DNA of 64,000 nt from Vanilla planifolia (taxonomy: Eukaryota > Streptophyta > Magnoliopsida > Asparagales > Orchidaceae), in NCBI GenBank assembly GCA_023846275.1, contig CM043875.1:2353569-2417568 (forward strand), written 5' to 3'. The notes under the pieces were generated by a model, which did not search any database, was not told the DNA's origin, and saw nothing but the letters and a program-made list of their open reading frames with translations. How positions within the stretch are numbered: position 1 is the first letter of the stretch; each line of letters opens with the position of its first letter. The position numbers and the translations under genes were made by a program. Of this stretch, positions 1 through 13,100 are shown piece by piece.

Positions 1-861
1 AGTGGATTTTTATGTATAGAAATATCATTTATATATTATTTATTCATTTTAGTTGTTTACTCAATTGTCTCTTTTCTTTTTTAATTAAAAAAAATAATTT
101 AAATTGTTCATCATCAATTCTATGAAAATCACTTGAAAATATCCTAATAATAAGGGTTTTATAAACTAAGGAGTACAATCAACCTCAAGTTTTACTTTTG
201 TGCACTAAGTCACACATGATTTTTTCTCATAAGTTAACATAAATTATGTTAAAGCTTTTTTGAGAAGAAATGATTTCCTTTTTTTTTTTCTTATTTATTT
301 ATTTGATTATTTTCCTTTTGATTCATTTGATGTCATAATTTTTTGCAATTTCCTTCATATTTTCATGTGCAGTCTCCCTTTCTCACTCATTAACTTCTCA
401 TTTTCAACATAAACTTTCCCTACAATACATTTGAAACTAATTCACTTTTTTATTTTAACAATAATCATATTAAACCAATCCCAAATATAAGAAGCATGAA
501 CAATTAATCCATCAATTTTTGTGTAAGACAAATTCAAGGAAATTTAAGACAAAATGCAAACAACATTTAACAGGCAGCATTTATGTCCCAACGAATATAA
601 AAATATTCACAAAACTCTACTCATTAGAAATTAACAAAAAAACATAGTTCATAAGACTAACATTGACAATAATTTGTACCAGCAATTCCTGAGAAAAAAC
701 AATAAAAAGAAAAACAAAAAACCTGCTTTCTAAAGAAACAATCCTACAAAAAAAAGATCAACCAAACTATATATTCCACACAACGTGTAGTTTAAAGCTC
801 ACATGGGGTGTTCCTTACAGGCAAGGTTGGAGGAAGAAGGCGAATGACCCAATTGGCATCA
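1..861. other. 3' flank and probable 3' UTR of the BTR1-like gene
   Basis: AT-rich sequence downstream of the TGA at 862-864 (minus strand). The 3' UTR must lie here, but no single polyadenylation signal stands out because the sequence is so AT-rich. No other gene is seen. Confidence 0.4.
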
Positions 862-3800
862 TCACCTATCAGAGTTTGCAGAAACCCTTTGCATGATCAT
901 GGCCTCGGCCGTGCGAATTGCTTCGGGTGATCCAGTTATTGTTATTTTCCTGCAATGTTCAATGCAATAAATAAGCATATGCAAGACAAAAATGCTACCT
1001 GGAGCAAACAAGTTCATGTAAAATGTTCAACCAAAAAAGAATTGTTAAGACCTGTCAGATGTTCCTGTCATGAAATCTCCTCTATCAGAAATCTTAATTC
1101 TGGCGCCACTGATCTGTTCAAGACATGGAGAATTCTTCAACAAATCCCAAAGAGAAGGAATCCATTGGAATGTTAAGAGTAGAAAGCAGAATCCTAGAAG
1201 ATAAATGGTTGAAGAATTCTTCTACAAGATTTATGGTTTGTTCAACTACCTGAGTGATTTCCATAATGTTCCTACCGCCTCGGCCGACGACGGCTCCAAT
1301 ATGTTCATCCGCAACGCCAAAAGTCATCGAAGAGCCTTGGCCGTCGTTGGTCCCGGTCGGCCTGGCAGAACCCAAGCCCTGCTCGGAGAAAGATTCCAAA
1401 CAAAAATAAAACATTGAGCCTAATGGCATGACGGCTATGTAAATGTTTCTCTGTTCAGGTTTACAAATTGTACTATGAAGCATAATCAATAAGATGAATG
1501 TAATATATCATTCAAGCATAGCTAAGTATTATTATGAACGAAGGTGCAAAATGACATGTCCGAAGATCCCAAACAGAAATTAAAAGTTTTGAACAAAACT
1601 AGATGTTAGTTTTATGGAAGCAAATTAATCACTTTCATCTTAAGTCATTAGATAAACTTAAGAGGCAGCAGATTCAAGCCATTTGTTGAGTATGCCACAA
1701 GCCAAAGCAAAGCCTTTCAAGGGTCGATGTATGCAACCTTTGCATCAAAAAACCAAGTTTAACGAATCAGTCCCATTAAATATATGGAACCTAATCATTT
1801 CCCTGACCTGGCCTGGTCTGTTCTGGTCTGGTCATCTATTGAATTATAAAATCTGCTTAATATTTTGATCAATTTCTCATGTACAACCGAAAAATTGGTT
1901 TCCACGGAACAATTTCTTGATCTTTTAAGTCATAGTGATCATTCAACGCCAAATATTGACATGGGACCTAAGAGATGGCATGGATATTAAAAAATATTGG
2001 ATGGCTCACTAAGAAATACTGATAGGCATATCTTTTAATGAATCATTAATAGGAAAATGTATGAAAATAATGTTATATTAAACCTTAGTATTTGCGTGTC
2101 TTCCTCCAATCCCATTAGACACATAATTCATTGCATTGTATGCCATGGATGGTACCATGTAGCCAACTGGAACGGCAGCAAAACCAGGGAAATTTGTCCC
2201 TGAAAGTTTAGTTGTACAAGTAAAAGAAAATAGGAAATATTAGCATACATGTCTTGCAAACAAAATGTTCATCCTAAAAACAATATAAAGAAAGATAATA
2301 TCAAATTTAAAAAAAAAGGATTATTCAATGAAAGAATGATGGTTCCAACAAATTCAACACAGAGGTCACCAAGGGGCCGTCCCAAGCAGCTGTCATGGAA
2401 AATTAAACGTGTTAACGAAAAGCATGTTTAAAAAGTAGTATTGAAAAGTTATATTGGAATAACGTATTTGGAGAAGTACAGCTTTCCTAGAACCATAGGC
2501 ACAGCTTTCCTAGAGATAACATGCTTCCTCCTAATGAGATGGTTCAGAAAAGCCAATGAAAATAATGATGACATACAACATAGGCAATATTGATGGTATT
2601 AATAATCTATTAATCCATCTTTAGTTCATCTGATTAGCTGCAACCAGCTTAACACCAAACACTAACGTAACATATTCCTATTAATTTTTCATTAATTTTG
2701 TACAAGCAAGTCTCAAGTTTAATTACATTAATACCCATATATGATACAACCCAACAACAATTGTCAGCAACGATCCATTGTTGTTATTGATCGGATGTCA
2801 AGAAGTCATATTAGTGATTCCACATCCAAATCACAATACAAACATCTTTTGTTTGACCAGTTCCCAAGACGATCGCCTCTCACGGACAACTTGACAAACG
2901 ACATTGAGTACATAAACTTCTCGTTGATGACTCAATCATTCTCCTATGACTCATCCATGTTGTGGATGCTCTACACAAGTCTTTAATATTGCCACTATGT
3001 TGTTGATGGTTCTAATAGGTAGTAGTAACTGTCTAGGGGCAATTTTCAAACTCAATCCTTCAAGACCCATTAACTAGGTCTTGAGTTGATCTCTAAGTTA
3101 TGAGCATAATTTTTTTTGTTAAGTATTCAAATTATTTTGAATAGTTTACTCTTGATTCCTATGTTGATCTCCCATAATCTTCTAGAATATGACTCAAAGA
3201 TTACCTTGAATTAACAATGATGTCCAATTATATATTCCAATTATAGATGCTCTCGAGGTCAAGTCTTCATTTTCGTGTATAATCAAGGGATAGTATCCCA
3301 CAAAAAGACAACCACTTTTCAAAATTACCTTTTTATTTCAATCTCAAAAAAACTAAAAACATTAAAAAACCTTATAACTTCTTTTTAATTTACATCCCAT
3401 TTTTAATATTTTTATTACTAAAAAATAACTTTTTATAACAAAAACTAAATTCATGCCTAAGTGCTTTTATTCGTTTAAGAAATCACAATTTTGGCAAAGA
3501 TCTTTTTGCCCTGAAATTAATGAATCCCTTTTATTGTTTTTTGTACCCTAGTCATACTTAATATCAATGGTAATATCCATAGGAAATATCACATTACTAT
3601 CATAATCTTAATAATATCATCATAAAAAAATCATGATAAAATAAAATTATTTGTTGAAAATTGGATCAAATTTTATATTCAATAAAAAAATTCTAACTAA
3701 CGTGAGTGAAACACTTCAAAAAGCTTTTTGGAAGCATCCTTAATTCTTGTCCTTTCAAAGCTTTTGCTCCTATTAATATTTGATTTGAAGGAAGGAACTA

Positions 3801-6800
3801 GAAAAAAATTTTAAAAACCCTCTATAAAACATCTTTCTCCTCATTTTCACCAAAAATCATAGCTACAAAACAATACCTAAAACATTTATAAGAGAAGCTT
3901 TTCTCCATATACTCACTCTCCAAGTTGTGATAATTCTGTCCTCCAAAATTATACCATTTTAACTAGTTTTTTTCTAGTTCTAACTGAAATTAATTTAAAA
4001 CTAACTACATGGATTGGTTTTGCACAAAACCATGAACTGCTGTCTACACTTCTCTCTCCTTTCACCCTTTCTTTGTTTATGGGCAATATCACTAACCACT
4101 TGTATGATTTTTACCATCCATCAACTTGCGCATTTCAAGCCTACGAATTCACATTTTGTGGAAACCAACTTCACACACAAATTAGAGAAACACCTTAGTG
4201 TGTCATAGTTGATCAAGTAGGTCATTAAGACAAAGGGTATCAATCCTTAATGGTGATCTTGCTAAAAGTGTGGTATTTGATGCACATCTATTACTCATCA
4301 TCTTCCTTTGATAACATTGCCATAAGAAATACACCTGGAGAGCTATTAGGATTTTAGACTCATTCTGCACTAGCCTTATTTTAACAGTAGATGCATTTAC
4401 TCTCCATTGTAGGAGTTTGACGCATATGTTTGACAAGGATAAATCCAATGAAAGGATGACCTTGTGCTCCATGGCTCATCTAGAAGGCAAGCCTCATGGA
4501 TCCTCAAACAAAATTGAGTATTTATTTAAGAGCTTTGACTCGTACATCTCTTTTGAAGTCCTTCCATTTGTTTTCTCAAGAAGTACTAGAAGCCAAATAT
4601 AATCCAACAACCACTCATGAATCTCTTTACTTAACCTGATATAACTAGGCATACACAAGATACTTATTTCCATCTTTAATAAATAAATATTGTTGTGTCT
4701 TTTAATAATAAACTGCAACTTGATCCCATATATATCAGTATCTGAAGGTCACTTGACAAATGTAGAAAGGTAAGACTTATTGACATATTCTCAAGTGATG
4801 CCAACTCAAAGTTTGGATTGCCTTCCAATTTAAGTCTTTGCATCCTCTTGGATCTATTCAAGTGAGCATCATCGTGAGTAAGATGTTGTTTCGAGCATTG
4901 GTCGTCATATAAGGTTCCTTGGAAATAAGGTTTTTCCTTAAAACGGTGTTCATAATAGCTCCAATTACTACTTGTAACTCTAGCATCTAAATGGTGAATC
5001 ATGCCTCTCTCCTCTTGCCCTTGCCTTGATCCTATGTTGTTTCCTTTGGTGTAGCTCTCAAATATACACTCGAAATAAGTTTGTGATATCCTTAAGGGAT
5101 TTTTTCTTACTCTACAATATCATGTCCTTTTTGTTCTTTACACAATCCTTTGTAAATTTCTAAGGATAAAGTTCTAAAAGCAGCTTCTTCATTTGTCTCC
5201 TACATGACTTACATTGCATAATCATAGTACTTGCTGTATAATGCTGAAAGAGATGTAAATAAAAAAAAGATGGTGGATACTGCATCCTTTGCTGTCAATG
5301 GCACTTTTAATACTTCCCATGATATTTATTTAGGAAAACAACTTTTCCTCCAATAGGCTTATTGCTACAAACCATATTCTTCTAGAACAGAACGGACTAC
5401 CCCATGCACATTTCTTGTGATGGAAATTGACAAACATTTAAGAGAACCTATTTTCTAGATTACTCTTTACTTAGAACCTTGTTTAACATCATAACTTTCA
5501 CTAGATTCATAAGTGCATCTATTTTTATACAACTTATTATCCAAAGAATTAGATAAATCTCATTCCTACACTACAACTTCTCTATGAAGTGCAACTTATT
5601 AGTAATGTGCAACTTCTAATTCATTTCTCTCATTTCCTTCTCCAAAGATTGAAAGGACTTGTTTCTACTAATTTCCATCATTTAAGACCTAGGTTCTATC
5701 GAAGATCCCATATATTTGTCAAGAACAATAGGTCTCATGACAACAAGAACACTAGCAAGAAGTGACCAAGAAATGGAATTTAGTTTTGGGTTTGGATTTG
5801 TGGAGCTCTACGCCAATGGTTAGATTTCAGTCAGATAGGCAAGACAACTGATAAATTTTCATTAATTTTAGAATAGACAAATCTTAAAGTGCAATTACCA
5901 TAATACCCACATTTAACAAGACCCAATTACAAGTGTTTAAGTCAATCAACAATTGAAATAACATCATTATGAAGTTGTATTAGTACCTTGATGCCCAAAT
6001 CATAGCACCAATACCTTCCCTAGTTTAAGGTGACCTTGCATTGATTGCCTCTCATCTCAAGTCAATAATCTTCATGAACCACTTGATTGTTCTTCTAGGA
6101 GTCTCTTATCATGGTCTCTTGACACCCACCTTATAGCAAAAGTAATTTTTGTGGTTTATTCCCTTAAACATCTAAGTCTTAGCTAAATCCTGGATAGGTC
6201 TCCAAGTCATTTAAAGAGTTCCTTATAGTTCTAGTTTACCAAAGATTTACTTCAACCATACATTTTGTAGCCATTCAATTAATGATGATAAGGCCACCAT
6301 AATTATTTTCAAGGAGAATTTTAATAACAATTGGAGGGTCAAAAAAGTGGAGAAAAAAAAAAAAGATTTCAAAAAAGTGCACTAAAAAATACATTAAAAA
6401 CTGTCAAATTGAAGAATAAAATAGACAATTCCAGAGAAGTGGAGCACGGTGCGTTACTGGGGGCACACCTGTATTATATGGAAAAGGTGAACTCATATTT
6501 TGTGGGTAATGAGCATCTTCAGCTAACTTTGACAATATAAGAAATATTGCTCGCTTTTGTTCCTCCAAAGATCCAATGACAGTAACAAGCCTATCATTGA
6601 ATCCAGCATAATTTTGCTCCTGAGGTGATATCTTGATGTCAGCTTGGGATTCTTCAATGAATGATCTGCAAAAGCAAATAATGCAATACACAATAAAGTG
6701 AAGAGCACAATAACAACTAAATAATATGCTTATCTCATACGTATTATAAGAAAAAGTGCTAAAATCAATGCTCTTAAGAAGAAACCCTCCAGAAAACATA

Positions 6801-7099
6801 GTAGGAATTAGCACAAAACAAGTATCATTAGATAAGTTACTAATCAGAGATGTTCAAAGGCTTAATCTGCACTCATTCGTTATGTGAAAATGTACTGAAG
6901 CAATTTTTAATTGGTTATTACAGACCAAAAAAACACTAGTCATCTCTCACAGACTATTAGCTAAATCCCATCCAAATTGTCTCTAGAAGCTGCTAACTCA
7001 CGATTTTGGACAATGGTCTCAATACTTAAAATCAACAATGAACTTTGAAACTAATACTTACCAATGCATGAAAATTTATGCATCAGAAAGACCCAAATG

Positions 7100-7133
<34 letters not shown>

Positions 7134-10100
7134 ATTCAACACACTAATTTTTTTGTCATGCTAAGGGAGATTCGTATATATTAGCAAAAGAAGGCCCTCA
7201 GCCCATTTTCTTGGGAAAGTTGGTAAGCATTCAAAATTTATCTTTTGAAGTGTAAAAAATAGTCTCGACTAATGAAAACTTTGGAATTGGAGCTAAGTTC
7301 ACACAAATTCTCCGAGTTATTTATTATCCATAACATAACGCTATTAAGACTTAGCATTGCTGTACATTCAATCAAAAAAGTATGGTAGTCAACATGAGTT
7401 AATTTCAACCTAATCATTATCCCAACAGCTCGACATCATCAATATGAATAATCCTAGTTTTAATGTGATTTACATTGGAGCTTTTGAAAGCCTTGTTTAC
7501 AAAATCTAGCCAAGTTAAAACAGTCAACCATTTTTGATAATATGACTTTTGCTTTTCATTACAATTCATCCAATCTTATTGGCACATCATCTTCTACACA
7601 TTGTAGATATCAAAACCAAGCCAAATGATACAAATATGGGTTCAATTTAAAAAATCACTTTTCTATGCTCCATCAATTTACCGCATAACAATATCAACAT
7701 TAGCCATATCACTAACTTAACTTGATTGTTCATGTTTTTATCCTAATGCTTTGAATGGAGCTTTGAAATAAGCTCAAAAATCAAATATCGATTGAACATC
7801 AGATTGGCTTCTAGCTCAAACAAGGCTCAGCTCAAAGTTCTAGGAACCAGTTTGAGTCTAACTGGACTTGGATAAAAAAGTTATAAGTCGTAATAATAAA
7901 TAAATTGACTGATAAATTAACATATTCATAGACTTATAATTAAACAAGATTAAATCTACAAACACATGCATGCCTAAAATCTTAGTAAAAAGATAAAAAA
8001 TTAATCAAACTTTGAATGGACTTTGATTCCAATCAAGTTGGAATCAACATTCAACAAGCCAAGTGCACATCGAATGTCCATCATCCACATCTTGAATCAC
8101 ATTAAGATCAAATTGAAACATTTTGATTCGATCTTTAGTAAACATAGGATTGACTCAAGATCAAATCATCATCAAACTTGGATCCGATATTTAAATATTG
8201 ATAAATCATCTTAAAATGCCACCATCCAATAACGTAGGCATTAATCATGCTTAACCACGTAGATTCCGTACTAAAAGTTATATCCATATAAAATACTTAT
8301 GTTAATTAAGACAATAAACCCTATTAATCCAAACATGTCAAAATCAAGTATTAATTAACAATTTTACATAGCAAGCCATCATAATCTATGGTACATCAGC
8401 TAAAATTGTGTACCTTTTGCAACTTAAATTTAACAACATTATTTTTAACATCCTCTAAAATGGTATTGCCACTAGAACATCTAGTTTATATATGCTACAC
8501 ACTAGCTATCTCCTTTAGCATTACCTAAAAGAAACCTTAGAGATCAATAAATATATTGAGTTAATGCTAACTAGTCACAATCTTGTAGTGCATTAGTACT
8601 AATGACTGCACCAAACATAGTTTTATAATATCAAAAAAACCTTGGGCCAGCTCTTTTATCCACAGTGCACACAAGATCAAATAATTCTCATGGTACAGCT
8701 ATAAATCGTCACCAATTTGTTGGCCAAGCTCTCAAATTGATTTTCATTACCTTTAATATTATATGGGTGCCACAGAATAAATATGTGCACAATAATTCAT
8801 CTTGTTTGCATAATTGTCAAAAATATTTTCATTCATATCTTCATTTCATGGTTCATGAGCACCATCATTCCCCTATTTTTCACAATTTACAAATATCCCC
8901 TTAATTTTAATGTTATATAACAGGCACAATAAAAATTTAGGATCAACTTAGGTTTCAATTCGCAACACATTGTTCTTGTAGTGATGATATGCTTAATGAA
9001 ATCAACTTGCCCAAATAATAATAACGATGGAAAAATTGCTTAGTAACTGTTGTGCTCATTTTCTGAAGCCATAAAAGGGTTGAAGAACAGCTTTACCAAA
9101 TGGAATGTTAGCACTGAGCATTAAGAAATTTGGTAATCATGATATTCCAATATGCCTGATTTCTCTTTGATTCATGGCCCATATCTCTCATTAAGCCTAA
9201 GACATTACCTTGGTGCATATTTTTCAAGGCTAATTCTTACCTTACATCACATATAGTATGTTCATAGCTCTACAAATTGGCCTTACAGTAGCACATACTT
9301 CTTAAATCCACCATAGGGATTTCTCAATGCAATTTTTCCAACATTTGGAATTGTCTTTATTTTTCAACAACTTCTCTCACTCATATTACACTTCAAGCAT
9401 TGATAATCCAATTTCAAGCAACCATAATATCACCATTTGTCCAAGAAATAAAGAAGATCAAGATAAATTCTTTCACTAGTCCTTGAAGATAACATGGGGA
9501 AAAATAAAGGCAAAAAAGTTGTGCGGAGCAGGTGATGAATATATGATGACAGAAAGGAATGATGAAATTAGTTATAAATTCCCAGCCAATTTAAGTTGTT
9601 CATCTAGGAGAGCTCTAAAGATTCCAAAAGATAGCTGCAACATCAAGTTCATGCAAGAGATGCATACTTAAGAACCTAGAAAAAGAGATGCAAAGTAAAT
9701 AAGATGACTTCCCCTACCTACATGACATCTTCTTGATTCCTAATGGCCTACAATGGATGCTATGAGTTTTCAAATTAAAAAAAGCCATCAAATTCCATCA
9801 AATATCCTGAATAAAAAGATAATTTTTCATTGGCTAAATTAACAGAAGACTATAAGAACAGGTGAACATGGAATGTTTCTATTCAAATTCATTTCAGAAA
9901 AAGAATTAAAAGTGAATTTTTGGATGCCAATTTAAAAGAGTCACATTAGTTCACTAAAGAGATGCATGCTTAAGAACCTAGGAAAAGAGATGCAAAGTAA
10001 ATGAGATGACTTCTCCTACCTACATGACATCTTCTTGATTCCTAATGGCCTACAATGGATGCTATGAGTTTTCAAATTAGAAAAAGCCATCAAATTCCAT

Positions 10101-13100
10101 CAAATATCCTGAACAAAGCTAATTTTTCATTGGCTAAATTAACAGAAGACCATAAGAACAGGTGAACAAGGAATTTTTCTATACAAATTCATATAAAAAA
10201 AGAATTAAAAGTGAATTTTTGGATGCCAATTAAAAAGAGACATTAGTTTCAGACTTCTCACGCTATCATGCAAGGCTGTTAGTTTGCTTCAGAGAAGAGA
10301 ACATCAAGATATATTCCCATAGCAATTCTGTTACTCACATCATATCACACTTCAAATAATAGGCGAAGCATGCATCAACCAAGCACATTTTGGAGCACTA
10401 ACACTAGTTGAAAACAACAAAAATAAATAAATAAATAAATGTTACCAGAAACTTGGGAAATTAAGGAAATATTCTAAGAGGGGCTATTAAACATCAAAGA
10501 GAGGAAAATAATAGCTATACTGAAAGAAGGCCGTAACAGGGGAAGGAGGAGCTTAACAATAAACCCCTTCAAAACAAATCCATCAGCAGTTACCAAATGA
10601 GTGGTCAAGCAGTTCAGATGATCAAATGTTATTAACTCGTGCAATTGGTTGAATGATTATACACTGAACAAATTAAAGGCAGCTATTTAAAACAAATATC
10701 AGGACGTATTAAGGTCAAGTCAATAAACGTTACTAAAACATGGGCCTTTTGAAATGTAAAACTAAAGCAACACAGCTTATTTCAATTAGTAGAGAACCAA
10801 AATTAGAAAGATAATATGCAAAAATAGAATTTGAAGCAGGCATATATGAGCATGGATAACACAACTTTAAATTTCATTCGGCTTGACAATTTGGCATTTT
10901 GGAGCATAGATTTGGAAAGACCATCTGCAAGGTAGATGGCAATTTTTATAAGTTAACCCAGAATACAATGAATATGCAATTTTAAATATTTATGGGTTGC
11001 GAAAGTGAAGATATGAACAGTTTTAAGGAAATTTATATTTTGTAAGTTTATAAAAGTAGAACATGAATAAAACAGCATTTATTTTTATGACCTGTATAAT
11101 TTAAGATACAAAGATGCTAAATAGAAGTTCATGAATTATCAAAAGAAAGGATATGTTCACGGCGCCAGAATTTGTCACATTGCATGACTTTGTCTCATCA
11201 CTTCAAGATAGAAATTACTTAGAGGATATTCCTTTATCAATAGCTAGCATAGGATATCCTAATATTTATAGTTAATATTTGATTTTATTTCCTCATGGAA
11301 TATTTTGATACAAAAAAAAATACTTTAATTTTATGCCTTTTTTATTTGATAAACTATTTATGAAGAAAATTGGTAGATTGTTTTTTCCTAATTACCAAAT
11401 GAATTATCATTTAAAAGAAAGGTTGTATACTATGCTTTTAGACAAAGAAAATTTATTCTGCTCAATTTCCTCGTGATATCAAAGCCAAACTCCTATTATC
11501 AGCCTCCTTCGTCTTCAGCTTCCATTGTGAAGAGCAGTTTAGTACAATTTCACCATCCTCTTTGCTAAAGCCAAATAGCAATGTCACTGCGATTTAGTCT
11601 TTGTCATGCCCATGCTAGCACAAGCCCTCGTCCTCGTTCTCTGCCTCTAAGATCCAATCCCTTGGCCTCATCCTTGTCCTCAAATCGCATAAGCCAAGCT
11701 CTCGCCCTTCTCTTATGAGCAGCTGCATACTTCCTGTCCTTATTCCTCCACAGTCACACATTTTTCAACGCATAAAAAGAGAAGACAAGAAGCATATTCT
11801 ACATTCTATGAGGTTCAAATTAATCCAAACATTGTGAAATACAGGATGACAAGAGAGAGAGTCAATTCCTCCCCCCCACAATATCCAAAGTCACCTTTTA
11901 TCATGAAAATATGGTCTCCATCCTTGATGGAATGTCAAAAGACAAAGAAATCCTCATCACAGGACACAAAGTCAATGAAAATAATTATCTCTAATGATCC
12001 TGGTCATTGATAATGTTCATATGTGACAAAAGCAAGGATGACTACCGGTTCGATGAAACGACTCCTCAAAAGACATGAATTGAAGAAAATTATTCAAACA
12101 AGGAGAATACTTAAAGTTTGTTCGAGATAAAAGATATTCTAATTTATTTGTAGCAAGAAGATTTGACCAGGACCTAATATCTCAATACACTCACATGGTA
12201 ATGGCAATGAGTAGAACTATATGAGGAACACTCATAGAAATGTCCTAAAGGCAAAATCATGTACAAACAAATTATAGAAAAAAAAAGTGTATGAATTTTT
12301 ATTTGACTCAAAAAAAAGTATGATGAACTTTGATGAAGAATTCAAGGGATGAGATCTCAACTCAACCATCAAGAAGTCTTTTCTAAAGTCTAGAAAAAAG
12401 AAAACAAAAAAGAAGTAATCTTGAGAACTCAAATTACTCTCAGTTGGAAAATTCTCAAAAAACTTTTCCATTGCTTTTTAATTACAAATATTTGAATAAA
12501 TTTCAATATGAAATTTGTCAATTTACAAAACATCTCAACCTGTCTTACGAAGAATTAGATTCATTTTCATTGATTCATTGTGATATATGGGAACCATCTA
12601 AGGACAAAAAAAAATATCAGATATTGTTAATCCATAGCATTTATAAATAATCACACTAGACTTAATTAAGTTTTCCTAATGAAAAAAACATTAGAAGCAA
12701 GTCTAATATGCAAAACATTCAATGCCATGGTTTAAACCCAATTCCAAATCAAAATATAAATTTTAAAAATAATTAATGCAAAGAAGTATCATGTATCCAT
12801 CATTAGTGATTGTATAATAAGTCAAGAGAATGTTCAACTAAGTTCTTGTATTGACAAACTTTAAAAAAAATTATGTAACCGAAAAAAAAAAAACAAATAT
12901 ATTCTATAAATACCCTAGCTTCTCATGTTCTCTAAATATGTGTCAAAACAATACTATAAAGAAACTATACTCATCACAATCTATCTCATTAATAAAATAC
13001 CCTCCCTAGATATAAACTTCTAATCCTCATGTCAAATTTTATTCAAAACATATCCAACCACCCATCTCATATCCTCAATTCCTCTCAAAATATTTAGATA

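Noticed and set aside
6331-6540. 69-aa plus-strand frame
   Set aside because: It is antisense to BTR1 exon 4 and lysine-rich low-complexity sequence before it; there is no domain.
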